Shown here piece by piece: positions 47,390-60,661 of a DNA stretch of 64,000 nucleotides. The DNA lies in NCBI GenBank assembly GCA_022575985.1, contig JAKSXM010000007.1:11720501-11784500 (forward strand). Direction: 5' to 3'. Position 1 is the stretch's first letter. Every line of letters begins with the position of its first letter. Both the position numbers and the translations under genes were made by a program. Source of the DNA: Anagrus nilaparvatae (taxonomy: Eukaryota; Arthropoda; Insecta; Hymenoptera; Mymaridae). The notes under the pieces were generated by a model that had not been told where the DNA came from, made no database searches, and saw only the letters and a program-made list of their open reading frames with translations.

Positions 47390-48833
47390 ATTAGTACTCA
47401 AAAAAGCTGAGTTTATACTTTATAAAATGTAAGTCTGTAGTGAAATATTTGATATTTATAAATTTAATGTTGGCAAAGTATATTTTATTTTATTGTAATC
47501 TAAACATAAATTTGAGTGAAATCTTATTCTTTTATATAGTATTAAAAGTTCATTTCTATTTCGAGAAAATACAAAACAAGATCAAAACTTTTATCGTTTC
47601 GAAATGTGTTTAAAATTGCCTGCAAAACTTTTACAAAATTTTTAATAACAAAACTGAATTTTAAAATTGAACAAATATCAGAAAAATTTTAATATATAAT
47701 TTTAATATATATCATTTTAATAAACATTAATTGCAGATATAGATATTAACTTACAGTAAAATTTAAATTTATCACTGTATGCCAATAAAATTTTATAAGT
47801 TTTCTAGTTCTAAAAATTAAAGCATAAGATTCTTGAGCATATCAATATATTTTAAAAATTAATAAATAAACTTTTAATTGACCTATATTTTATTAAAAAA
47901 GCCCTTCATAGATTCTAATATATATTAAAATTTTTATTTAAACCTCCCAAAAAACGGCAGTTTATAAAATTAATCCTATTTCGTAATATTCCTAAAACTA
48001 AGAGTACAGATTTTGCATTTTTAAAATTTGAAGACAAATATTTTAAATCTTTGTGTAAATTCAGTTACTTAAAAAAATTAAAAGTAATTTTTCAAATTTC
48101 ACCTAAATTTTTTTTCTCCAAATTTTTCCGAGGTTCTAAATATTGCTAAATTTTTTTTAACTTCTAGATGATTTTATAAGTTGAAAAAATATTTGTGTAA
48201 ACTACAATTAAATATGCTGTAATAAAATAAACATTAATTCAACGGTCAATTCTGCTTTTTATGAAAAACTTGATGGTAAAGTGAAACTACATAAAATAAG
48301 CAATTTTAAAAAACGAAATTTTTAGTAGTAAATTTAATTATGTATTTACCTACAAGAGGTAATCATTTACTTCACGTTACATTTTATATATGGGTTAGCC
48401 CAGCTTATACTAAAGGTTTTTGTAACATTTAAATTTAATAGTAGATAAGGGGCGAACTCAATTTGGCTAATTATGAATTCCAATAGGTCAATTCGATCAT
48501 AGTTTTTCAAACGAACGATTGTTTGAAATATAAAATCAAAAACTAAATGGAAATTATATTATTTAAAATACATGTTACGTTTAATTTAATCATACGTTTA
48601 GTTGAATCTTAGTCCTTTATATAGTATTAAAAGTTCATTTCTATTTCGAGAAAGATACAAAGAGTATTTATTAGATTAAAAACTAATTTAGGTAATATTT
48701 ACAATTAATGTTTATTTATAAAATTTATATTTTAAACAGAATTAATAGACAGAATAAAGATTTATAGTATATTACTTACAGTGTAAAAATACATATTGCT
48801 TGAAAATTCAAGCAAAATATATGTATCATTATA

Positions 48834-49032
48834 AAATTGCTAGTTATGTTTACATTATAAAGTTTTGTTATTTTCTGTTCAAATATTTTGTAATTATAAC
48901 CATGTTTATAGTTAGTATTACAATATTCTGACTTCATATTTGTAAAATTTACAATTTTTTTTTGTAATTAAACCTAACCCCGTCTTACTAAAATTAACCT
49001 TGTAAAATATTCAAAATATTTTTCTCCGTGTA
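48834..49032. mobile_element. Second, 5'-truncated copy of the TACACGGAG MITE
   Basis: Nearly identical to 14795-14982 (TTATGTTTACATTATAAAG, CATATTTGTAAAATTTAC, AACCCCGTCTTACTAAAATT), ending TATTTTTCTCCGTGTA. The left terminus is missing: sequence before AAATTGC is unrelated. Confidence 0.92.
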
Positions 49033-50136
49033 TGGATAATTAAATCAAAAAATTTTACGATAATTTGTTTATTTTTTTTTGGTGAGTTTTTAACTACATA
49101 ACAGCTACGCGAAGTTTAAGCCTTTTATACATAAGATTAAAAGTCAATAGCCTATCTTTAAAAGTTATACAGTGTAGTTGGGGATTTTGGAAGATTAAAC
49201 GACTCCATAAAGATAGACTAGATTTAATATCGATTTATAAGCTGATGTAGAAAGGGCTTAGTGCAACTGCTTGAAAACCTACTTGAATCAAATTTTAAAA
49301 AAATTATTTCGAAAACTTTATATTGTACAGAGTACGTTTTGTAAAAAAAGTTTTTAATGATATTTTAAAAAAAAAGAGCAAAAAATACGCATTCTACAGG
49401 AAAATAGTTTTTTTGAGTTTGTCTTTTGATCTTAAAGTCTTAGCTTGTTTTTTAAAATACGCTATGCGATTCTTTGATATTAATCTCAATTTCTAAATTT
49501 TAATTTAAAACTTTGAAAATACGATATAATTTTAAATTATTCCCGTTCTTGTAATAGTCTTTAATTTAACTTTTTAGATTTTTCTTTTAGTATAGGAAAA
49601 TTTTCATTTTCACGAACTTTTTAAAAAAAATTTTTATATTTTTTTGAAAAATAAATATATATTACAAGCCCGTAGTAAACTTGAAAAATAAAACTCCAAA
49701 AATTTCTAATTGGAATCAGGTAAAAAAGTTATAAATTTAGAATAATTAAACAGAAAAATTAGAAGAACAGTCAACTAAATGATAAAAATATCATCTTTTA
49801 CTCCCAATTTTGATTATCGTAAAAATTCTCTAGCTCTAACATACAATTTTTCCAAAAATTAATTTCGGAGACCGGTGAAAGTGAAGATCAAAAAAATACA
49901 CGAAACTGAATATTTTTTTCATAATTTCACTTACAAGAAATTACTTTACATATAAAAACACAAACATTTATATGCAAATCAAAAAAAATATAATAATAAA
50001 ACTGACCCAAATACATATAAAAAATATTATTAAAAGTTTTCAGAAAAAAAAAGTGATTAAAAAAAAAAAAAAAAATTATTATTAATATTACAAAACGAAA
50101 AAGAAAAAAGAGAAGAAAAAAAATAAGGCCATTTAC

Positions 50137-50893
50137 CTGATTGCTGTTAAAGGCCGGTTACGTCCGATAACGCGGCTCTTAAAGTCCGCCTCATTTACTC
50201 ATAATATGTGTGTATAAAAATATACATAAAAAAATATAAATAATTTTTAACTTTATTCATTTTTTTTCTTTTTTAAAAATCACTAATTTTTCTTGATAAC
50301 AAATTTTTTAACACTAATTTTGTAACAATCACTTCTAAAATTACAATTAATTACTTGAGGCATTCTTATAAAAATTTTTAGTGTCCACGTTAAATTATCA
50401 TAAAAGTTTGATTAAACAATTTTGAATCCTTTTTTCAGTGTCTTATTTTTTTACACACGATTTCTCTTTTCTTTTGTATCGATTCGAACTATAATACTAT
50501 TTTAATTTTTGATTCACTCGCGTATTTTCTTGAATTCTTATTTTCTGCTTGATACTTGATGAATTATACAAATCTAATCCTTTTTTTTATTGCTTCTGTT
50601 CCTGCTGTTCTTTTTTCATACTTTAATAAATAATACAGTTTTATTTTTTTGTTCCATCAATAAATAATTATTTACTGAATCGATTTAAAAAAAAAGAAAT
50701 TATATTTTAATTTATAAATTTTTAATTAAATCCATAAATTATAATTATTAATGTACATAAAAACGGAAATTTTTAAAATAATATAGTACATTCAACTTTT
50801 GAATTTTTCGCGCGAGTGATTATACGTGGGGCCTCTTTAAAAAAAAAGAAGGAATCAATTTTACGCACGGTGTACGGTAGTCGAAGTTAGACT
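50137..50893 (-). other. Candidate 5' untranslated exon of the protease
   Basis: The minus strand ends at CAGCAATCAG/GTAAAT (donor at 50136-50135) after a GC-richer stretch (GGCGGACTTTAAGAGCCGCG). It would splice to the acceptor at 24021 just before the protease ATG. The upstream limit is set at the initiator-like site near 50893. There is no direct link between the two; another gene is possible. Confidence 0.4.
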
Positions 50894-50960
50894 GAAGAAA
50901 CGGCCCAAGAAGAAGAACACATGCGACTATCTGACCAACCTCCAGAGTCAGTATAAAAAT
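50870..50960 (-). promoter_or_regulatory. Candidate promoter of the minus-strand gene
   Basis: Minus-strand TTCTTCAGTCTAAC contains the arthropod initiator TCAGT (50895-50891), downstream of a GC-richer segment and with CACCGTGCG about 25 bases into the transcript. No TATA lies 30 bases upstream. A plus-strand TATAAAAA at 50952 could instead serve an opposing promoter. Confidence 0.35.
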
Positions 50961-51099
50961 GTCTAAACATCGGTTCGTTGCATTTCTCCTTCTCTCTTTT
51001 TTCTTTTTTTTTTTTAATAAAATATAATAATATTATAATACCTCCTTTCTCGACGACTACTGATGTCGAGCTTCGTGTTATGGGCCTCATGAGGAAATA

Positions 51100-53900
51100 T
51101 GAATGTTTTATGTAAACATGTATACTTGATGCGTGTATATTGTAATTTAGTGCAATTGAATTATTTTTTTAATTTTTTTTTTTAATATTGAATGTATAAA
51201 AAAAAATATCTTTTTGAAGCTTTTACTTTTGCACTTTCTCAATATTTTTTACTTAATAAATACATCATTACCTGATAGATGAAATATATGTATTTATTAT
51301 TGGACAAAAACAGACAATTTATTGAACTTGGGAAGCGTGAAATTTGAATGTAGAAAATAGTTATAATTTTCTAATATTTGCTTTGTGACTGAGACAAATA
51401 AACATTCTTACTAAATCATTGTAAAGAGGAGTTTTAATAATGGTAATTTTTTTAGCCAAAAACCTGAAATTTTTAGATTTGTAAGATTGTAAAGAAAAAG
51501 TTGCAAATAGCAAATTTTTATTTCTAGTAAAATTTTTGTTGCAAAATTCATTTAATAATTTTTCATAATGTTTTCTTAGGGAGTTCGTCGTATTTGTCAA
51601 AATTTAATTTTTTTTTTTGCGAAGACTGAAAATTATGCTTATTTGAAGAGATTACTGATGCTAATTTATTCGATTAATTTTTGGATTCTGGATCTCCTAT
51701 AACTTAGGAATTTTCATTGTAGAGTAGGTACTCTTAGCATCTTGTATTTTAAAAATTCAATTTCGATTATATGTTTTTGCAAGATTTATACGACCCAGTT
51801 TTTCATTTTTGATAATTCGGTATTCGAAACAAAAAATATAAACATTTCCAAATTTTTTTCAAAGCCTGGCATTAAATTCATTTATATATCTAGGGTAGAA
51901 AAAGACTAGTAACAAAACAATGATTCAAGAATTTTTCAAAATTTTGAGTTGTTAACCAAATATTAAAACCAAAATTTCAATTTGAAACCTGTTTTTAATA
52001 TACCAATAAAATAACAAACAGTTAGAATATTTTGAAGCCTAAAATATTTATGCAAAAAATTAACTGCAGTATAATAGTATATTACTCAACAAGTGTGAAA
52101 ATATTAACCCAAATTTTGCAAAATTAACCTATGTGATTGCTTCTTACATAATTCATTTGAAATCCATCAAACCAAAATTTTCATAAAGAACCTAATTTTT
52201 CGTAAAAATTTCTGTTGCAATTCAATGACACTAAAAATAAATACACGAAAAAGTGTTTTTCTTCACTTACTTCTCCATCCACAATATCCATATAATATTT
52301 ATTTTATATACAACTACTCGCTATTATGCATTCTATTTAGAAAATTCCTTATATAAAAAAATTCAAACTTTTTATAAACATAAAGCTTTATATGTTTTAT
52401 GCACCTTTGTAAAGAATGAAAAAGAAAAAAAAAATGTATAATATTATTATTTCTTAATCAAACACTTGTATTATTAAATCAACAGAAAATTTTTACTTTA
52501 TATATGGGTTATAACTGTATTTATCCATTGCTTTTAACTATAATGGTACTCATGACACCGCAGGATACTCGATGCATACTGTTATTCAAGGTCATATCAC
52601 TTGAATGTGCAAAGTACATATATATTATATATGTCAAATAAAAACCGCGTGCGTGAACGTGGGCAAACGCGTGTCTACCGTTTCTTGATTCCTTCTTGTG
52701 TTTTTTCTCATTTTTGATCCTTTTATGCAGATATTATGTGAATATTGTTATATCAGAAAAATCAGAATTATAAGGTAATATAAGAATTCAAAGGCATAAC
52801 GATATGTTTATACACTCTTTGTTACATAATTATGTATAAAATAAACATATAATTAGTGTATATATATTAATTATACATGCTTTAGTACATTTAATAATTA
52901 TATCAATAAAAATTAGGTTTATGAATATGGATTAATGTTTTTTTTTATTTTTTTTAATTAAAATTTGGTCAAGTGTATGTGAATTTTTATAATTTTTAAT
53001 TAATTTATTTTACTGGTGAGATTTTGAGTTAATATTTTTAGTGTAATTGTGTATATCGAATATTTATCTCGATTAGGAACTTCTTAGAATTTTCAATTGC
53101 TTATGGTAACGATAAAAGTAAATAATTTTTGCATTACATGAAAAATTTTAATGAAATTCAAAAATTTATAGTGTTTTCATGGGGATTATGTATTTAAAAA
53201 TCTATTTTTACTTTTCAGAAACTAGATTCGACAAAAGCTAAACCAAGGACTTATCTGAATAGATACCGAATATTTTTGAAACATTGTTAAAAAAAACGCA
53301 TAAACATAAAAATTATGGAATTTGGCTAATTTTGTTATCGCATAATTATTTTTAATTTCATAAAATTTCATTGTTATTATTATTTTTTAACGCAGCGTTC
53401 TAGAAAAATCTAAAATTTGTCTCAAAAGAAGAATATTTGTAAAATTTTCTCAAAATCTGAAAACCGTATAAGTTATTAAGAAAAAGCTCAAATTTCAATT
53501 TATAAGCCTTCTTTACAGCCTGTAACTCGGTCTGTAATTGTTAATAAAGTTTAATACTATGAATCACATGCATTAATGCAAATTTCATCAAAGTTGGCCT
53601 TCTTTGTTAACCCCATTGCAGTTGAAACCACATAGCGTTGTATTCCAACTGTTAATTATTTAACTATTGTTTTTTATCGTGAATCAGTACAAGCGTAAAC
53701 ACCAAAAAATTATTATTCTCGCAAGTGAAATGATTTCTGTAGTCTATATAAGCAGTGATAGTTACTCTGCCTATTTAATTCAAATAACATTAATATAATT
53801 AATTTAGTATAATAATAATACTATCATTTAAACATTACATAATATCCCTTATTAATTATATTATAATAAATAAATGGCGCAGTAATTCGGCTGCTGAATA
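51100..53900. other. AT-rich upstream region with a less AT-rich island
   Basis: Mostly featureless AT-rich DNA. At 52540-52690 the composition rises (CACCGCAGGATACTCG, CGTGCGTGAACGTGGGC) and a nuclear receptor-type site is present. It is a candidate regulatory stretch by position, 1.6-1.8 kb upstream of the putative start at 50893. Confidence 0.35.
52586..52594 (+). promoter_or_regulatory. FTZ-F1/Hr39-type site
   Basis: TCAAGGTCA matches the YCAAGGYCR consensus of FTZ-F1 class nuclear receptors exactly, and is flanked by an ATTCAAG...CTTGAAT dyad. Single 9-mers occur by chance, so only the position upstream of a gene type known to respond to ecdysone makes it worth listing. Confidence 0.3.
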
Positions 53901-54189
53901 TCAAATATTAAGCATTATAATTTAGCATTAACATTTTGGTATTCAGTACTTACATTTTGTGTGATGCAAATAAAATTCTACTGAATTCAAGTATTAATAA
54001 AACTTAGTTATTTACCAATTGCAACTTAAAGAATTTAGAGAGTATAGTGAAACAATCAATCAATACTTCCTATTGATTTTAATCTTAATTTTTTTAATCC
54101 GCTCTTTGTAATATTTTTTTTTGGTTTCTTAAACAAAAATGGCAAGTCTTATGCATTTTGTCATATAAGTTTTTATATAAATAATAAAT

Positions 54190-54320
54190 TAATTAGGTCT
54201 TTATAGATCTTTTGGGGCTTAGAATAATTCAAGTTTAGGGAATCAGAATAACTTGGGTTTAAAATTTTAACATGTGGTAAAGGTGATGATTATAAATTAT
54301 AAAAATAGCAAATCGGTATT
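54190..54320 (-). mobile_element. Composite interspersed repeat, truncated copy C
   Basis: GGGGCTTAGAATAATTCAAG, GGTTTAAAATTTTAACATG and GGTAAAGGTGATGATTATAA match copy B at 28780-28880. It stops where the CAGCTGGAAGTAAACAT part would begin. Confidence 0.75.
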
Positions 54321-57300
54321 ATTTTTAAGGCTTTTTATTATAATAGTTTTAGTGTTTCGACATATAAAACTCTACTTGACAATAGAACCAATTAGATAGA
54401 TTATAGACAATTAATTAAATAATAATTATTTTCATGATAGCGTACTCCAGTATCTATTAATGATTATTTATAATTTACAAAAAGTAATTCAGTGTTTATA
54501 AAATATGAATAGTATATATTCCGAAAAACAGAAAATGTGTATAATTCTTTTAAAAGTGTTTAATTATAAGAAAAATTGCTTATTTTCATGACTCGTGTAC
54601 TTGTTTTATTTCATTAAGATTTATTTTGATTGATTATTAATTAAATAGGTTGTAACTTAAAGAGTAAAAAAAAAATTTAATTAATTATAAATAAAAAACA
54701 CATTAGCTGGCTTAAAAACACGAATTATAAAGAGATAAAACATTTTGTGTCAATCAAATAACATGATAAACTAGAAAAAATGTATATTTTTCTATAATCA
54801 GACCGTAGTGTATTTATAACAAGAGATTCATTTTCATTTTTAAAATTTTAATTACATGGTTCAAATAATAATAAGACTTGTATATAGATTTTGTTGATCC
54901 GTTGAATGAATAAGTGAAGTAGTGTTGGAGGACAAATGGAATATACTTTTAATGTGTTTTTTTGAATTAATTTTATCGCTAAATAATTAAATAGAAATTA
55001 AGTGAAATTAATCAAAATTAATGTAAACAGAAAATTACAAAACTGTGTCAATTACTTCTTATGTGGGTTTGAAGGTGTTCTACAAATTTTTTTTGCTTTA
55101 CTTTTTAAACTATTTACAATGATTTTCTTGCAGGAAGCAGAATATATTTTTGACTTGTTTAATATAGTCAATTAAATTATAGGAGACCAAAAATGAATTT
55201 ACTGAATTCTAATGATTATTCTTATATCCTGATTCTGAATAACTTTTTTCTAAAATCTTCAACCCTGAAAATTTGGCAAATTGATTATCGATACAGCCAA
55301 GGAGTTGTAATCTTTAAAAATACTTTTTTATCCTAGACTAAAATTATCAACAGGTATCCTAAATCAGCATTATTCTAGTAACTCTATAATCTGTATTTAT
55401 ATTTCATAACTCAATAACCCATACCAATTCCAAATTAATTATAAACAGGCTCAATTTGAATTAAGCCATTCTAATAAATACATAAACCATACAACAGTAG
55501 AACTCACATTCATAAATAATTAAAAACATAAAATTACGACCCATTCATTTTGCCCCAAAAAATCCAACTTTATAACCTTTTTTCTCAAATCTTTCATAAA
55601 AAAAAAAAACTAAGAAAATATAAAATTACTATTATTTAAAAAATAAAAAAAAAAGCATTGTTCATTTAATTTACATAATTACTTTAGGAACAATACAATG
55701 ATAAGACATAAAAGTAAGATAAAAACCATAAATTAGTTAGTTCTATATTTCTACGAATAATAAAAGAGTATCTCAATCAAGAAACTAAGAAATCTAGTAA
55801 AGGCCTATATTAAATTTAATTGATATTCTTGCTTTCTTATTATAAAAGATTGTTCTTTTTTTATTCTAATGTAATTATCATAATTTTGTATGTTTTACAA
55901 CAAAACAATTTTCGAAAATTTATCTTCGTTTTTATGAATATTAGAAAGATTTATTTTAATTGTTTTTATGCTAATAGTCATTTATAGAATTAGCAGGTTT
56001 AATTCGAATTTATAGAAAAATTGTTATTGTTTTCTTTTTTGAGAAGTATTGTGAGTCAGTTTCGTAAATTTGGCCTAATTTTGGTATTAGGGCTCACTTG
56101 TATTATGAACATTATTTTTTTCTGTAGATTTAAAAATATGAAAAAACAAAGTCACTGATTTAAATACGAATTTTTGGTTTAGCTTCAAAATTTACAGTTA
56201 CAATAAAAATCTCAAATTTCCTACAAAATTAACACTTAAAAAAAAAAATAAAAGTAAACTTTGCTCACATAAAACCAAAATAAACCGATATAAATTATTC
56301 ATAAAATACAGTTCATATTAAATTACATCTTTGATACTAAATAAATTTCCAAATTTCAATTAAAAAATATCTCTTGTAAAAAAAAAAAGAAAAAGTTGAT
56401 AAATAAGCAATTAAAATAATAAAAAAAAGCCATAATCCACATAAAAAACGATAAAAAAAAGCATTAAAAAAGTAAAAAAATTTTTTTGCTTTTGTAATGT
56501 ATACTTTTTGGTAAGTAATGTGTACTTAAAAAGATAAAAAACAAAAAAATCTTTCATTAAATATCTTAAAAAAAAGTAACGTTTTTTTTAAGGAACCATT
56601 AACGTGACTTGAATACTAAGAATTTCACCTCAAAAATATAGGTCCATATGAAAATTGGATTTACAAAAAAAAGAGTAAGATTTTCTTAAATCTTTTATCA
56701 AATTAAGATAAAAATAAATTTTTTTAAGAAACTAAATTTTTTATACAATAAATTTAATGGATAAAAGAAAAAATACATGTGGGTATTTATAAAGAGAAAT
56801 TACAGAAGAGACGTAAATAACATGGTCGTCTCGTTGTTGAAGTCATTGGGGGCAGTATAAAAAGTGCAATAAGGTATGTTGTTCCTGTATTTTATAATAC
56901 AAGAAGAACGTCTATGTCCTGGATTTTTTTTTTTTTTTAGTAAATTAAGTATATTATCTTTTCAATTTCTTAGAGTAAATTGTTAGAAACTTGTTACCAG
57001 AAAAATTATAACCTAAAATTTATGTATTTATTTATAGCAAATATATTTTTTTTCATGCATTTTAAAGAACGTCATCAATTCAGTTGTTATTATCAATAAC
57101 AAAAAATATGACTTTCACTTTTTTTATATTTTCATATTTATAAATAAAACATTTTTTATCATTTTTTTTTGTACCCTTATGATAAATATTTTGTTTACGT
57201 ATGTTTTTATACTGGAACAATGCAATTATGTGTGAAATTTGTATATATGGGTTATTTCATTTAAAATTAACTTAGCTGTAGTCCAGTGAATAGAATTCTT

Positions 57301-57900
57301 GTAGTTACTGTGGGTTTTAATGATTCCCATTTTTAACATTCATTTTGTTGACGAAAAATTGCTGTTATGTTATTACATTTGACTAAGAAGTTATTTAATT
57401 AAAAAAAAACTAATAATTAAGAATTGAATATGAAGAAAGCAGGATCTTTTATGCAGGGGTATAAAGGATTTAAAAGTGTATCGTTCTTCCGCAGTAAAGT
57501 AAAATTAACTTTAATTGAATTCTCTTGGGTTTTTGACACTAGAAATTTTTACTAATATAAAAGCAGTTCCATAAATCAAACTCAGGTCTTAAATTCAAGA
57601 CAACTTTTTCCAAATTTTGTAAAGATGCAAATTTTTACAAGACCTTTAAGGACTATTTTGTTCCTTATTTTTTTTAAGATACCATTTAAACCCTTTTTAG
57701 GTAGCATTTTTTCTTTTCTCCATTATTTAAATTAAATTCGTTCTATTTCTTTTTTAGTAATTGTTTTTCTAACAAAAATTTGTAAACTACTTTTCCTTTT
57801 CTTTTATTTGTTCTATATATTTTTAAAGTTCTCAGCATCAATTCCGCTAAGAAATAAAATTTGATAGCAGTTAACGGAAAAATTCTAGTTGTGACATACG
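54321..57900. other. AT-rich intergenic DNA, no gene recognised
   Basis: No conserved coding sequence, long ORF or inverted-repeat element seen. A TATAAAAA follows GGGGGCAG at 56849-56863 but nothing downstream supports a promoter. Confidence 0.5.
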
Positions 57901-58069
57901 AATTTTTTTTTTTCATTTAAACTGCTGCAAATACTTCAAACTTCATAGGAACTTTTTTTTTAATTTTAAGGTATCGTGGCTCCGGGTGAACAACTAGATA
58001 ACCTTTTTTACCTTTTCTCTGTTTAAAAAATAAAAAAGTATCCATTCGTAACAGCCATTTTCTATAAGC

Positions 58070-58290
58070 GTTGGAGAGAAAAATATTTTTGACCGCAAAA
58101 ATAAGAATATTTTGAGTCAATTTACCTATTAAAGCCAAAAACACAAAAATGGTTGCCAAAAATTAAGGATGTGACCTAGGAATTTAAAACAGGCTGAGAG
58201 TGCTAACTTTTAGTTGTAATTTTGGAAAAAATAGTTTATGCCGATTTTTGCGACCATTCAGTTCAACTTGGGCCCAGTTAGAGTGAAATC
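58070..58290 (+). repeat. Interspersed repeat copy, CAACTTGGGCCCAGTT family
   Basis: Shares AAGAATATTTTGAGTCAATT, AACTTTTAGTTGTAATTTTG and CAACTTGGGCCCAGTTAG with 24640-24835. Overlapping short ORFs are products of the repeat. Confidence 0.78.
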
Positions 58291-59833
58291 CCTCATGTAT
58301 ACAAGTAAAATTTTAAATAAATAATTCAACTCTAAAAAATTATTTAAATTTACAAAAATTAAAGATTTGATGAAAATCAGTCTTTTTGAAAATTTTCAAT
58401 TTTGTAGATTTCTTATTCTTACATAAATAAAATGGGCCTACATCAAAGCCATTATTTAAAAATCGAAAGCCATATAATTAACCTTTTATAAATGTATGCT
58501 TGTAGTGACCCATATTATTGAATTGTTAATAAAACATAATGTCTAACAAGAATCATCCATAAATTACGTAGGACGTTTTTCAGATTGTTTATCAGTAAAC
58601 ATTGTAAAAATTTAAATTCAATAATTTTTCCTTACTAACATTATAAATCAGTTTGTTTTCCTTAATATATTAAATATAAATAATTCTTTAATATGTGTCA
58701 ATAAAATGCATAAATTTTAATTAATAAATTAATTTTTAAAAATAACAACAAAAATTATATGCAGGTCAAATTATATATTTACAAATATGTGAGAGAAATT
58801 GTAAGTAAGGTATAAATAAGTAATATAATTTGACAGTTAATGCAGCAGTAAATATATGAGCGAATTGATGTATTACTATATTTATTTATTTATGATACGA
58901 TGAACTGAAAATTTTTCAAGCGTTAAATAAATTATTGTCGCCTTTTCATTTTTTTTTTTTTTAATGGTTTAAATTTCCATAATTACTTTCTTATTTACAT
59001 TTTTTTTTAGTTTTTTGTTTGAAATTGGCATTAAATTATTAATTTTCTATATTAATTTACTAAAATTTAGGTCATTTCCTTTTTTTCATGAAAAACTATA
59101 TTTTATTTTTAAAAAAAAGGTAACAATTTTCTTATTCATTTGTATGGATATTGCGTTTTTAATTACTTATGCCGCAATTTAATCTCAAAGCAGAATAATT
59201 ATTACTTTATAGAAGAAAAAAATATGGTTTAAAAACCAGAAATTAAGAAAAAAAGGGATCAATAATTATGCTTTATTAATCAATAATATTGCTTTTTCAA
59301 GAAAGAGGAAAAGAAAAAAATTCAAATCTTTTTTCAGTAATTTTTTTAATTAATTATAAACTGAACACAATTACAAATCATTTATAATAAACAATTAAGT
59401 TACATAAATTTTTTTTTATATTTTAACTTTTTAATTTTAAACGTATTTTAAAATCACATTGATTTTAACTTAGTTCAATGACAAAACAAATCATGGTTAC
59501 ACAAAAATCGTTAAATTGATTACATCGATCTTGGCTCAAGGTTTCAAATTTTTTTAAATATAAAAATTACATTTTTTATAATATTTATAAAAATTACTCA
59601 TATAATTAAAAATTTGTAAACTGTCATTAAAATCAATAACAAATAAATTTTAAATCTACACTTTCAATGTAACAATCAAATAATTACAATAATTTAAATT
59701 TAAAAGAAATATTTTAGAATTAGTATAAGAACAAGAAAGTTATATTTTCAAAGAATTGCTTTAAATAATTAAAAATTTGTGAAAATTATTGACTAAAATC
59801 ACATAATTAAAATATTTCAAACTTAAAATTTTA

Positions 59834-60371
59834 CACTGAACAAAAATTCTAGCTGTGTTAGACGGTATTTTTTTTTTTTTTATAAACGATTGCAAACGTT
59901 TTTAAATATAAAGAAAATTTTAAAAAATGAGTTTCAATCATTTAAAATGTGAGCGCTTTTCTCTAATTATGGTTGCGGCAAGCGGATTTTAACATGGAAC
60001 ATGTTTATGGGCAGGGGGTACTTAAAAAACTTGAAAATTAAGCGGGGGGGGGGGTCAAATTTTTCCTATTTAAGGGGGTGGTCAAATTTGTTATATTTAA
60101 GAGGGGGGGGGTCAAATTTGTCCTATTTAAGGGGGAGGGTCAAATAACACTTAAGGACTTAGAATAATATCGAATTAGGGACTTGGAATAATATCGATTA
60201 AGGGACTTAATTAAGCTAGTGAGGTGATAATTACAAGTTATAAAATTAGAAAATTGTATTGTAATGTTGAGTAACATTTGTATTCTACCTAGTCTTCAGC
60301 TGGAAGTAAACATGTTCTATGCATTTAGGTTGTGTTTACAAAAACCGGTTATAAGTTTTTTTTTTTCAGTG
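59834..60371. mobile_element. Composite interspersed repeat, most complete copy D
   Basis: Bounded by CACTGAACAAAAATTC and TTTTTTTCAGTG, short inverted ends. Inside, in order: a CGATTGCAAACG piece related to 20767-21100, GGAACATGTTTATGGGCAGG, four G-run units (GGGGGGTCAAATTTGTCCTA type, 60043-60145), the GGGACTTGGAATAATATCGA minisatellite, GGTGATAATTACAAGTTATA, CTTCAGCTGGAAGTAAACAT and CCGGTTATAAG. It shows the uninterrupted site of the MITE at 5316-5557. Confidence 0.82.
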
Positions 60372-60661
60372 CAGAATCAGTAAGAACGAGAAAGTTGCAT
60401 TTTTAAAGAATTGCTTTAAAAAAATATTTCCACCTTAAAATTTTAAGTTCTTATATAATTTAAATTTGAAGCAAAAATTAAAGAATATTAAATTTTTATC
60501 TATGCAAAACTTTTTGCGTTTATAATAAATAAAATAAGTAAAAAAAAACTATTTGAAATTAATGAAAAAAATTTATTAATTTAATACTTTCAAGTTTATG
60601 TACTTAAAATAAATTGAAAAAAATTATAAATTTAAAAAGTAAGTATTAGCACTAAAATGAA

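Larger units (their letters stand above)
40155..48655 (+). repeat. Recurring 40-bp motif, five dispersed copies
   Basis: The pattern CTTTTATAGTATTA, a variable RRGT step, then TCAATTCTCTTTCGAGAAAA occurs near 40158, 40433, 42738, 47530 and 48618, always on the plus strand, with poorly conserved flanks. The core TTTCGAGAA contains TTC-NN-GAA, the half-site arrangement of heat shock elements. Function unknown. Confidence 0.6.
24021..50136. other. Gene-poor 26-kb tract, possibly protease intron 1
   Basis: If the 50137-50893 exon belongs to the protease, this is its first intron. Apart from one LINE and the inverted-repeat elements listed separately it is AT-rich with no conserved coding exon recognised on either strand. 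Long plain stretches include 25000-26500, 27500-28700, 29000-30400, 33000-34400, 35100-38000 and 42850-45900. Confidence 0.45.

Noticed and set aside
56849..56880. TATAAAAA after a G-rich stretch as a promoter
   Set aside because: No initiator at the right spacing and no transcript-like sequence downstream.
57917..58159. 80-codon ORF on the minus strand
   Set aside because: It overlaps the CAACTTGGGCCCAGTT interspersed repeat, whose other copy at 24.6 kb is not open.
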